Shown here piece by piece: positions 1 to 7,808 of a stretch of DNA of 64,000 nt (its first letter is position 1; every line of letters begins with the position of its first letter). The DNA is from Strongylocentrotus droebachiensis. Its lineage: Eukaryota > Echinodermata > Echinoidea > Camarodonta > Strongylocentrotidae. Made by a program: the position numbers and the translations under genes. Under the pieces are notes generated by a model. That model was not told where the DNA came from. It was given only the letters and a program-made list of their open reading frames with translations, and did not search any database. The stretch spans positions 1 to 64,000 of the forward strand of contig JAVYIG010001609.1 of the NCBI GenBank assembly GCA_035222895.1, given 5' to 3'.

Positions 1-885
1 ACAATCCATGCAGTCCCTACTGAAGACGACATCGACAACTACTTGTCTGGCAGCAACGAGGGCCTCCTTGCCAATTCCGGTAATAGCGGCCAAGCTTCTT
101 CTCTGTGGTCTCGAACCAGGTCAGCTGCAAGAAGATTACATATTACCCTCAGACCCACCACCAGTGGTGCAGTTGTAGTCAACCAGCAGACAGACAACGA
201 CCACACAAGGGACATCCTACAGCATCAGTAATCCAACGAACCACAAATGCTGAGAAACTCAAGTCCCTACCAGACCAAGGGAAAGTTGCCAGATCCCTGA
301 GCAACGATCCATTCGCTAACGGCTCTTCTTGGCATGCAACTGGAAAGTTCATCCGCTTCTGCGATTGGCGGTTCATTCACCGAGCCAGACTGAACTGCCT
401 CCCCACGAATGTAGCCACGAAGAGGTGGAAGGCCAATGCGAACGGCAAGAGACACTGCCTCATGTATTGAATCATTGCCTACCCAACATGGTCCCCATCA
501 GACGCCGCCATGACAACATCCAACAACGACTTGTAACAGCCATCAGACATGGCGATGTCTTTGTCAATCAACATGTACCGGGAGACCCCCAACCCAAGAG
601 AACGCCCAGATATCACTGTTATCGAGGGAAACAAAGTCACAGTCATCGATATTTGTGTCCCCTTCGACAATGGCCCCAACGCATGCACTACAGCTGCACA
701 AGCCAAAGTCGAAAAGTACTCTGCCCTCCGTCAAGCCTTGAGAGATATGGGAAGAGACGTCGAAGTCCATGGTTTCATAGTTGGTGCCTTAGGAACCTGG
801 CACCAGGGCAACGAACGTGCTCTCGGACGCCTGGGTGTCAGTCGCCGGTACAGAACACTGATGAGAAAGCTGTGCTGCATTGATG
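1..885 (+). pseudogene. RLE retrotransposon C-terminal fragment, frameshifted
   Basis: This is the 3' coding part of a non-LTR retrotransposon with a C-terminal restriction-like endonuclease, cut off by the window edge. It matches 5720-6626 almost base for base. Reading shifts frame three times: a 1-bp loss near 218, a 22-bp loss at about 450 between two CAAG repeats, and an extra C near 588. The 22-bp loss removes the first two positions of the CCHC finger. The endonuclease core is still readable downstream (RPDITVIEG, then VIDICVPF, then EKYSAL). At 885 the retrotransposon sequence stops in the codons for CCID, and U2 promoter sequence begins at about 891. No reverse transcriptase is seen. 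It is a dead fragment; family assignment rests on the PD...D signature and the zinc-finger context. Confidence 0.85.
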
Positions 886-890
886 ACATT

Positions 891-980
891 CTTCGTGAGG
901 TCCTTAAATGCAACATTTTCATCACCGAATCGTCTGGTCCGTAGGATTTGGATATTCTTCTTCAGCTTCGGTATGCAACT
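891..980 (+). promoter_or_regulatory. Truncated U2 promoter (about -90 to -1)
   Basis: Only the proximal 90 bp of the U2 5' flank are present, joined directly to retrotransposon coding sequence. The PSE-like TCACCGAATCG at about -59 is kept, but it reads CGTCTGG where the intact units read CGCCTGG, and TCCTTAA replaces TCTGTAA further upstream. The distal octamer-like and CRE-like sites of normal units are missing. The same truncated promoter occurs at 6632-6721 and 7947-8036. Confidence 0.8.
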
Positions 981-1034
981 ATCGCTTCTCGGCCTTTTGG
1001 CTAAGATCATGTGTAGTATCTGTTCTTTTCAGCT
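981..1034 (+). pseudogene. U2 snRNA 5' fragment (nt 1-54), copy a
   Basis: Identical to nucleotides 1-54 of the intact U2 genes, starting ATCGCTTCTCGGCC and including GTAGTA, which pairs with the intron branch point. U2 similarity ends at 1034, where the retrotransposon 5' end begins. A transcript from here would lack stem IIb, the Sm site and stem-loops III/IV, so it cannot form a U2 snRNP. Confidence 0.95.
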
Positions 1035-1198
1035 CAATACTCACTGATCTTATGAGATTCGGTCATCTAGGTGCATACCATGCATCGACTCCTGCTCTCG
1101 TTCCTGAGGTAGAAACAGCGATCCATCCTCCTTCACCAGACGAAGCAGCTCCTTTCTTCCAGCTGAAGAGATGTCTTCGCGTTTGAAGAGAGGGCAGC

Positions 1199-1910
1199 CT
1201 GGTTGGTGCCTAGGCTGGCAGCTCGGGTGGCAGACTGGTTGGAGCCTCGGCTGGCGGCTTGGTTGGAGCCTCGACTTGCAGCTGGGTTGGAGCCTGAGCT
1301 GGTAGCTTGGTTGGAGCCTGAGCTGGTAGCTTGGTTGGAGCCTGGGTTGGCAGCCTGGTTGGAGCCTCGACTTGCAGCTGGGTTGGAGCCTGAGCTGGTA
1401 GCTTGGTTGGAGCCTCGACTTGCAGCTGGTTGGAGCCTGAGCTGGTAGCTTGGTTGGAGCCTAAGTTGGCAGCTTGGTTGGAGCCTGAGCTGGTAGCTTG
1501 GTTGGAGCCTCGACTTGCAGCTGGGTTGGAGCCTGAGCTGGTAGCTTGGTTGGAGCCTGGGCTGGTAGCTTGGTTGGAGCCTGAGCTGGTAGCTGGGTTG
1601 GAGCCTGAGCTGGAAGCTTGGTTGGAGCCTGAGCTGGTAGCTGGGTTGGAGCCTGAGCTGGAAGCTTGGTTGGAGCCTGAGCTGGTAGCTGGGTTGGAGC
1701 CTGAGCTGGTAGCTTGGTTGGAGCCTGAGCTGGTAGCTTGGTTGGAGCCTGAGCTGGTAGCTTGGTTGGAGCCTGAGCTGGTAGCTTGGTTGGAACCTGA
1801 GCTGGAAGCTTGGTTGGAGCCTGAGCTGGTAGCTGGGTTGGAGCCTCGGCTTGCAGCTTGGTTGGAGCCTGAGCTGGTAGCTTGGTTGGAGCCTGAGCTG
1901 GAAGCTTGGT
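1199..1910 (+). repeat. 24-bp minisatellite, copy a
   Basis: About 30 tandem copies of a 24-bp unit (TTGGAGCCTGAGCTGGTAGC plus TTGG) with variants in GAGCTGGTA, such as CGACTTGCA, GAGCTGGAA and GGGCTGGTA. Several frames on both strands are stop-free (LEPELVAW on +, SSGSNQAT and PAQAPTKL on -), an effect of the unit being divisible by three. A 1-bp loss near 1422 breaks the + frame, which argues against coding selection. Confidence 0.93.
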
Positions 1911-2188
1911 CGGCTGCATTGATGCTATCCAAGCTTCCAGAGACATTTGGGTTGAACATGTGACTGGACATCGACAGTACGAGTGACGAATTGTTCAATA
2001 TATGACATACTAATGTTTATGTATTTTTGTTTGCTTGACAAAGCTAGATGAATATATTCCCTGTCCTACTACATACATCTCGATGTGCCCCTTGCTAGAC
2101 ATTCCATTGGTAACCATTATATCAATGGATTAACAAAATGATCTGTAAACAATATATGATTTTCACAATGTATTTATTGTTTCAATGA

Positions 2189-2300
2189 ATCTGTTCTTTT
2201 CACTGTAATACATGAAACATGACTGTGCCTTCTCCACTGGAGACCTACATAATTTGTTAAAATGTTATAACTATTTCGAAGATGAAATTATTATTAATAA
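2189..2300 (+). other. U2-like sequence in the element's 3' UTR
   Basis: At 2189-2218 the 3' UTR reads ATCTGTTCTTTTCA then CTGTAATACATGAAAC, a near copy of U2 nt 38-67 with one missing G and about four changes. A small stem follows (TCTCC...GGAGA in the other copies), then an A/T-rich stretch, in the same order as U2 stem IIb and Sm region. The true U2 target begins 112 bp later. It also occurs at 4415, 9168, 11390, 13541 and 15696. It may be a decayed U2 piece captured from an older insertion, or a target mimic; the first 30 bp are clear, the rest is inference. Confidence 0.6.
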
Positions 2301-2452
2301 ATCTGTTCTTTTCAGCTTAATATCTGAAACGCGACTCACCGAGTCGCTTGTATATTAAACTGATTTTTGAACCTAGGACATGGAATAGGGACTTGCTCCG
2401 TCCTGTCCACGGGTTGGCCCGGTATTGCAGTACTTCCGGGATCGGCCCACCC
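2301..2452 (+). pseudogene. U2 snRNA 3' fragment (nt 38-189), copy a
   Basis: Starts with the second target-site duplication and runs to the U2 3' end. It keeps stem IIb (GCGACTC ACC GAGTCGC), the Sm site (ATTTTTGA) and stem-loop IV (GGTATTGCAGTACTTCC). It reads GGGACTTGCTCC where the intact genes read GGGGCTTGCTCC, which mispairs stem-loop III. All six 3' fragments in the window carry this change. Confidence 0.95.
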
Positions 2453-3158
2453 CTCAGGGGTTAAATATACGAAAGAAAGAACTCTTTTCCTCTCCTTTCT
2501 TTTACTTTTTACTTTTACTGTAACGCTCACAATAGTGATCGATTATCTTTCAAATATCTTTTCTAATACGAATTTGCATATAATGACGTCAGCTTTTTTA
2601 TGGATTTTTTTATTTTTTTTATTTTTTTAAATTTTTTTGTATTGGGGGGGGGGGGGGGGGGGGTTGTTGTTGTAGACAATAGTGATGGATTTGATCTCTG
2701 TTTCATTTTTGTCTTGCCTACATAACGTTCAGTACAATGTTCGAATTTATACTATGTTCCCTGTGCAATAAAAGATGTATCTAATCAATAGATTTGCGAC
2801 GTCATGATACATCACAAGTATTCACTGTGTTTATCCGGTCGTGGCGTTCTAACGCGGATTCTTGAATACGTGTACATGATTGGGTGTTGGTCGCTTAAAG
2901 GGTGATTCGAAGCAAATGTTTTTTCCTTTAATGATTAATATCTTTCTTATCACCAATACATATGTGATTTATTTCATCCCATTCGTTTGAACACACAGTA
3001 ACGTTTTTGCAGTGTGGAATTCGTTTTTCAAAAGCTTTTACCGTTTAAAAGATATCGTACAAAATTGACTTCGTGAGGTCTGTAAATGCAACATTTTCAT
3101 CACCGAATCGCCTGGTCCGTAGGATTTGGATATTCTTCTTCAGCTTCGGTATGCAACT
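2453..3158 (+). other. U2 spacer, G-run type
   Basis: Spacer between broken U2 copies a and b. It follows the normal order: 3' box-like AAAGAAAGA, pyrimidine tract, octamer ATTTGCAT, CRE TGACGTCA, T-rich block and PSE. It differs from the majority form by TAACGCTCAC instead of TATCGCTGAC, by an A/T block instead of near-pure T, and by a run of 20 G at 2644-2663. No gene is seen in it. Confidence 0.85.
2644..2663 (+). repeat. Poly-G run (20 G)
   Basis: Pure G homopolymer following a T-rich block. Equivalent runs are 14 G at 4872-4885, 14 G at 9625-9638 and 16 G at 11847-11862. Intact units have only GGGGGGAGTGGGG here. Length is variable, as expected of a slipping homopolymer, and sequencing error could contribute. 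Confidence 0.9.
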
Positions 3159-3212
3159 ATCGCTTCTCGGCCTTTTGGCTAAGATCATGTGTAGTATCTG
3201 TTCTTTTCAGCT
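3159..3212 (+). pseudogene. U2 snRNA 5' fragment (nt 1-54), copy b
   Basis: Same 54 nt as copy a, but preceded by a full-length spacer and the normal PSE spelling (CGCCTGG), so transcription initiation could be intact here. Confidence 0.95.
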
Positions 3213-4527
3213 CAATACTCACTGATCTTATGAGATTCGGTCATCTAGGTGCATACCATGCATCGACTCCTGCTCTCGTTCCTGAGGTAGAAACAGCGAT
3301 CCATCCTCCTTCACCAGACGAAGCAGCTCCTTTCTTCCAGCTGAAGAGATATCTTCGCGTTTGAAGAGAGGGCAGCCTGGTTGGTGCCTAGGCTGGCAGC
3401 TCGGGTGGCAGACTGGTTGGAGCCTCGGCTGGCGGCTTGGTTGGAGCCTCGACTTGCAGCTGGGTTGGAGCCTGAGCTGGTAGCTTGGTTGGAGCCTGAG
3501 CTGGTAGCTTGGTTGGAGCCTGGGTTGGCAGCCTGGTTGGAGCCTCGACTTGCAGCTGGGTTGGAGCCTGAGCTGGTAGCTTGGTTGGAGCCTCGACTTG
3601 CAGCTGGGTTGGAGCCTGAGCTGGTAGCTTGGTTGGAGCCTAAGTTGGCAGCTTGGTTGGAGCCTGAGCTGGTAGCTTGGTTGGAGCCTCGACTTGCAGC
3701 TGGGTTGGAGCCTGAGCTGGTAGCTTGGTTGGAGCCTGGGCTGGTAGCTTGGTTGGAGCCTGAGCTGGTAGCTGGGTTGGAGCCTGAGCTGGAAGCTTGG
3801 TTGGAGCCTGAGCTGGTAGCTGGGTTGGAGCCTGAGCTGGAAGCTTGGTTGGAGCCTGAGCTGGAAGCTGGGTTGGAGCCTGAGCTGGTAGCTTGGTTGG
3901 AGCCTGAGCTGGTAGCTTGGTTGGAGCCTGAGCTGGTAGCTTGGTTGGAGCCTGAGCTGGTAGCTTGGTTGGAACCTGAGCTGGAAGCTTGGTTGGAACC
4001 TGAGCTGGAAGCTTGGTTGGAGCCTGAGCTGGTAGCTGGGTTGGAGCCTCGGCTTGCAGCTTGGTTGGAGCCTGAGCTGGTAGCTTGGTTGGAGCCTGAG
4101 CTGGTAGCTTGGTTGGAGCCTGAGCTGGAAGCTTGGTCGGCTGCATTGATGCTATCCAAGCTTCCATAGACATTTGGGTTGAACATGTGACTGGACATCG
4201 ACAGTACGAGTGACGAATTGTTCAATATATGACATACTAATGTTTATGTATTTTTGTTTGCTTGACAAAGCTAGATGAATATATTCCCTGTCCTACTACA
4301 TACATCTCGATGTGCCCTTGCTAGACATTCCATTGGTAACCATTATATCAATGGATTAACACAATGATCTGTAAACAATATATGATTTTCACAATGTATT
4401 TATTGTTTCAATGAATCTGTTCTTTTCACTGTAATACATGAAACATGACTGTGCCTTCTCCAACTGGAGACCTACATAATTTGTTAAAATGTTATAACTA
4501 TTTCGAAGATGAAATTATTATTAATAA
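3213..4527 (+). mobile_element. U2-inserted non-LTR derivative, copy b
   Basis: A 1315-bp insertion between 17-bp duplications at 3196-3212 and 4528-4544. C-terminal codons lie at 4139-4213 and carry ATA in place of AGA (Arg to Ile, ASIDIW), a marker shared with the inserts at 10188, 12411 and 14566. Apart from minisatellite length it has the architecture of the insert at 1035. It is nearly identical to the insert at 10188, suggesting a duplication of the whole unit. Confidence 0.88.
3377..4137 (+). repeat. 24-bp minisatellite, copy b
   Basis: About 32 units, among the longest arrays in the window. Two adjacent units read TTGGAACC...GGAA, where other inserts have one, showing local duplication of a variant unit. 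Confidence 0.93.
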
Positions 4528-4679
4528 ATCTGTTCTTTTCAGCTTAATATCTGAAACGCGACTCACCGAGTCGCTTGTATATTAAACTGATTTTTGAACC
4601 TAGGACATGGAATAGGGACTTGCTCCGTCCTGTCCACGGGTTGGCCCGGTATTGCAGTACTTCCGGGATCGGCCCACCC
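4528..4679 (+). pseudogene. U2 snRNA 3' fragment (nt 38-189), copy b
   Basis: Contains the stem-loop III change (GGGACTTGCTCC) typical of the interrupted copies; Sm site and stem-loop IV are otherwise normal. It has no U2 promoter of its own in front. Confidence 0.95.
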
Positions 4680-5379
4680 CTCAGGGGTTAAAATATACGA
4701 AAGAAAGAACTCTTTTCCTCTCCTTTTCTTTTACTTTTTACTTTTACTGTAACGCTCACAATAGTGATCGATTATCTTTCAAATATCTTTTCTAATACGA
4801 ATTTGCATATAATGACGTCAGCTTTTTTATGGATTTTTTTTATTTTTTATTTTTTTTAATTTTTTTGTATTGGGGGGGGGGGGGGTTGTTGTTGTAGACA
4901 ATAGTGATGGATTTGATCTCTGTTTCATTTTTGTCTTGCCTACCTAACGTTCAGTACAATGTTCGAATTTATACTATGTTCCCTGTGCAATAAAAGATGT
5001 ATCTAATCAATAGATTTGCGACGTCATGATACATCACAAGTATTCACTGTGTTTATCCGGTCGTGGCGTTCTAACGCGGATTCTTGAATACGTGTACATG
5101 ATTGGTGTTGGTCGCTTAAAGGGTGATTCGAAGCAAATGTTTTTTCCTTTAATGATTAATATCTTTCTTATCACCAATACATATGTGATTTATTTCATCC
5201 CATTCGTTTGAACACACAGTAACGTTTTTGCAGTGTGGCATTCGTTTTTCAAAAGCTTTTACCGTTTAAAAGATATCGTACAAAATTGACTTCGTGAGGT
5301 CTGTAAATGCAACATTTTCATCACCGAATCGCCTGGTCCGTAGGATTTGGATATTCTTCTTCAGCTTCGGTATGCAACT
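4680..5379 (+). other. U2 spacer, G-run type
   Basis: Spacer between broken copies b and c with a 14-G run at 4872-4885 and the octamer/CRE pair near 4800-4820. The PSE is normal. A 61-codon open frame inside (MIHHKYSLC...) recurs in nearly every unit simply because the spacer is repeated, and is not counted as a gene. Confidence 0.85.
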
Positions 5380-5433
5380 ATCGCTTCTCGGCCTTTTGGC
5401 TAAGATCATGTGTAGTATCTGTTCTTTTCAGCT
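5380..5433 (+). pseudogene. U2 snRNA 5' fragment (nt 1-54), copy c
   Basis: Breaks at nt 54 like the others. No matching 3' half follows: the insert is itself truncated and runs into another U2 promoter at about 6632. Confidence 0.95.
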
Positions 5434-6626
5434 CAATACTCACTGATCTTATGAGATTCGGTCATCTAGGTGCATACCATGCATCGACTCCTGCTCTCGT
5501 TCCTGGAGTATCTAGAGTACCCCGGAGTATTTAATGGAGTACGCCAGTATACAGTGGAGCTGAAGAAGGACATCCCATCTTCGCTGAGCTTCAGCGGTCG
5601 AGACTGTTGGGTGCGGTATGATGGGCAGCCTCGTACATGCTTGAAATGTGGTCTCGTCGGTCATTTAGCAAGTTGTTCAGACAATAGCGACACCCCAGCT
5701 CAAGTCGGTTGTCCATCGCACAATCCATGCAGTCCCTACTGAAGACGACATCGACAACTACTTGTCTGGCAGCAACGAGGGCCTCCTTGCCAATTCCGGT
5801 AATAGCGGCCAAGCTTCTTCTCTGTGGTCTCGAACCAGGTCAGCTGCAAGAAGATTACATATTACCCTCAGAGCCACCACCAGTGGTGCAGTTGTAGTCA
5901 ACCAGCAGACAGACAACGACCACACAAGGGACATCCTACCAGCATCAATAATCCAACGAACCACAAATGCTGAGAAACTCAAGTCCCTACCAGACCAAGG
6001 GAAAGTTGCCAGATCCCTGAGCAACGATCCATTCGCTAACGGCTCTTCTTGGCATGCAACTGGAAAGTTCATCCGCTTCTGCGATTGGCGGTTCATTCAC
6101 CGAGCCAGACTGAACTGCCTCCCCACGAATGTAGCCACGAAGAGGTGGAAGGCCAATGCGAACGGCAAGTGCAGGAGGTACCCTCAACAAGAGACACTGC
6201 CTCATGTATTGAATCATTGCCTACCCAACATGGTCCCCATCAGACGCCGCCATGACAACATCCAACAACGACTTGTAACAGCCATCAGACATGGCGATGT
6301 CTTTGTCAATCAACATGTACCGGGAGACCCCAACCCAAGAGAACGCCCAGATATCACTGTTATCGAGGGAAACAAAGTCACAGTCATCGATATTTGTGTT
6401 CCCTTCGACAATGGCCCCAACGCATGCACCACAGCTGCACAAGCCAAAGTCGAAAAGTACTCTGCCCTCCGTCAAGCCTTGAGAGATATGGGAAGAGACG
6501 TCGAAGTCCATGGTTTCATAGTTGGTGCCTTAGGAACCTGGCACCAGGGCAACGAACGTGCTCTCGGACGCCTGGGTGTCAGTCGCCGGTACAGAACACT
6601 GATGAGAAAGCTGTGCTGCATTGATG
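5434..6626 (+). mobile_element. RLE non-LTR retrotransposon, internally deleted and 3'-truncated (copy c)
   Basis: The most informative insert. Its first 72 bp (5434-5505) match the 5' ends of the minisatellite inserts, which ties those to this element. At 5506 it continues into a zinc-knuckle reading frame (to 5742), then into the C-terminal zinc finger and endonuclease frame. The middle, where the reverse transcriptase should be, is missing. The 3' end is cut at 6626 in the CCID codons and joined to a 90-bp U2 promoter, so there is no 3' target duplication. RLE at the C-terminus fits the R2/NeSL-like group; a U2-specific RLE lineage named Utopia has been described. Keno also targets U2, but belongs to the apurinic-endonuclease R1 clade and would lack this domain. 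Confidence 0.85.
5479..5742 (+). CDS. N-terminal fragment with CCHC zinc knuckle
   Basis: Open frame of 87 codons from ATG at 5479 to TGA at 5740-5742. The first nine codons lie in the 5' segment shared with the minisatellite inserts. It contains a CX2CX4HX4C zinc knuckle (CLKCGLVGHLASC, encoded by 5638-5676), preceded by WVRYDGQPRT; aromatic and GQP residues just before the knuckle are common in gag-like proteins of non-LTR elements. Such knuckles bind nucleic acid. Downstream the frame closes, while the endonuclease continues in a different frame open from 5669, so the join is either a frameshift or a deletion scar. Probably a non-functional remnant; expression is unknown. Confidence 0.6.
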   Translation: MHRLLLSFLEYLEYPGVFNGVRQYTVELKKDIPSSLSFSGRDCWVRYDGQPRTCLKCGLVGHLASCSDNSDTPAQVGCPSHNPCSPY

Positions 6627-6685
6627 ACATTCTTCGTGAGGTCCTTAAATGCAACATTTTCATCACCGAATCGTCTGGTCCGTAG
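5669..6685 (+). pseudogene. RLE-type retrotransposon C-terminus (zinc finger and endonuclease)
   Basis: Frame open for 338 codons after a stop at 5666-5668, with no good ATG near the front. Encoded near 6095-6150 is IHRARLNCLPTNVATKRW, typical of the segment before the zinc finger in RLE elements. The finger at 6170-6220 should be CX2CX7HX4C but reads CRRYPQQETLPHVLNHC, with Tyr for the second Cys. The endonuclease follows: RPDITV, Asp 13 residues on in VIDICVPF, then AKVEKYSAL, matching the PD...D...K pattern of RLE enzymes that nick the target DNA. GALGTWHQGNERAL and MRKLCCID follow. The last 20 codons (from 6627) are U2 flank, not element. Lost Cys, missing RT and foreign C-terminus make it non-functional. 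Confidence 0.85.
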
Positions 6686-6721
6686 GATTTGGATATTCTT
6701 CTTCAGCTTCGGTATGCAACT
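6632..6721 (+). promoter_or_regulatory. Truncated U2 promoter (about -90 to -1)
   Basis: Same 90-bp proximal promoter and same two sequence markers as at 891-980, joined at the same retrotransposon breakpoint. One original rearrangement therefore gave rise to both. Confidence 0.8.
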
Positions 6722-6775
6722 ATCGCTTCTCGGCCTTTTGGCTAAGATCATGTGTAGTATCTGTTCTTTTCAGCT
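6722..6775 (+). pseudogene. U2 snRNA 5' fragment (nt 1-54), copy d
   Basis: Follows the truncated promoter. No 3' U2 half is linked to it, because the insert behind it is cut at 7800. Confidence 0.95.
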
Positions 6776-7800
6776 CAATACTCACTGATCTTATGAGATT
6801 CGGTCATCTAGGTGCATACCATGCATCGACTCCTGCTCTCGTTCCTGAGGTAGAAACAGCGATCCATCCTCCTTCACCAGACGAAGCAGCTCCTTTCTTC
6901 CAGCTGAAGAGATGTCTTCGCGTTTGAAGAGAGGGCAGCCTGGTTGGTGCCTAGGCTGGCAGCTCGGGTGGCAGACTGGTTGGAGCCTCGGCTGGCGGCT
7001 TGGTTGGAGCCTCGACTTGCAGCTGGGTTGGAGCCTGAGCTGGTAGCTTGGTTGGAGCCTGAGCTGGTAGCTTGGTTGGAGCCTGGGTTGGCAGCCTGGT
7101 TGGAGCCTCGACTTGCAGCTGGGTTGGAGCCTGAGCTGGTAGCTTGGTTGGAGCCTCGACTTGCAGCTGGGTTGGAGCCTGAGCTGGTAGCTTGGTTGGA
7201 GCCTAAGTTGGCAGCTTGGTTGGAGCCTGAGCTGGTAGCTTGGTTGGAGCCTCGACTTGCAGCTGGGTTGGAGCCTGAGCTGGTAGCTTGGTTGGAGCCT
7301 GGGCTGGTAGCTTGGTTGGAGCCTGAGCTGGTAGCTGGGTTGGAGCCTGAGCTGGAAGCTTGGTTGGAGCCTGAGCTGGTAGCTGGGTTGGAGCCTCGGC
7401 TTGCAGCTTGGTTGGAGCCTGAGCTGGTAGCTTGGTTGGAGCCTGAGCTGGTAGCTTGGTTGGAGCCTGAGCTGGTAGCTTGGTTGGAGCCTGAGCTGGT
7501 AGCTTGGTTGGAGCCTGAGCTGGTAGCTTGGTTGGAACCTGAGCTGGAAGCTTGGTTGGAGCCTGAGCTGGTAGCTGGGTTGGAGCCTCGGCTTGCAGCT
7601 TGGTTGGAGCCTGAGCTGGTAGCTTGGTTGGAGCCTGAGCTGGAAGCTTGGTCGGCTGCATTGATGCTATCCAAGCTTCCAGAGACATTTGGGTTGAACA
7701 TGTGACTGGACATCGACAGTACGAGTGACGAATTGTTCAATATATGACATACTAATGTTTATGTATTTTTGTTTGCTTGACAAAGCTAGATGAATATATT
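6776..7800 (+). mobile_element. U2-inserted non-LTR derivative, 3'-truncated (copy d)
   Basis: 1025 bp remain. The 5' segment, minisatellite and C-terminal codons (7654-7728) are present, but the 3' UTR stops at GAATATATT (about 7800), roughly 240 bp early. After about eight bases of unclear origin (CACTGCAT) the sequence enters another RLE fragment. The 3' target duplication is lost, so this end reflects recombination or deletion, not retrotransposition. Confidence 0.85.
6940..7652 (+). repeat. 24-bp minisatellite, copy d
   Basis: About 30 units. It has a second GAGCCTCGGCTTGCAGC variant near 7390 that other arrays carry only near their 3' end, which suggests an internal duplication. Confidence 0.93.
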
Positions 7801-7808
7801 CACTGCAT

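Larger units (their letters stand above)
1035..2300 (+). mobile_element. U2-inserted non-LTR derivative, copy a
   Basis: A 1266-bp insertion bounded by an exact 17-bp target-site duplication, ATCTGTTCTTTTCAGCT, at 1018-1034 and 2301-2317. In order it holds a unique 5' segment (1035-1198), a 24-bp minisatellite (1199-1910), 24 codons plus stop of the element's C-terminus (1912-1986, reading GCIDAIQASRDIWVEHVTG), and a 3' UTR (1987-2300) with no poly-A tail. Codons for the rest of the protein are missing, so it is a non-autonomous internal-deletion derivative. The C-terminal assignment comes from continuity with the CCID end of the RLE fragments at 5669-6685. Confidence 0.88.

Noticed and set aside
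1035..1110. HDV-like or hammerhead ribozyme at the element's 5' end, as in some R2 elements
   Set aside because: CTGAT and GAGA-like pieces occur, but I could not pair a full ribozyme core by eye. A covariance-model search of 1035-1200 would settle it.
1203..1963. Long repetitive open frames on both strands (LEPELVAW on +, SSGSNQAT and PAQAPTKL on -) as genes for repeat proteins
   Set aside because: They come from a 24-bp minisatellite divisible by three; several frames are open at once, unit numbers vary, a 1-bp loss breaks the frame in copy a, and in most inserts the frame is out of phase with the real C-terminal codons.
3086..3364. 92-codon frame (MQHFHHRIAWS...) over the U2 promoter and element 5' end
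   Set aside because: It spans promoter, U2 nt 1-54 and the insertion junction, so it is a chance frame.
5434..6685. Keno-type (R1 clade) element as the U2 inserter
   Set aside because: R1-clade elements use an N-terminal apurinic-like endonuclease; the visible domain is a C-terminal PD...D restriction-like endonuclease behind a CCHC finger.
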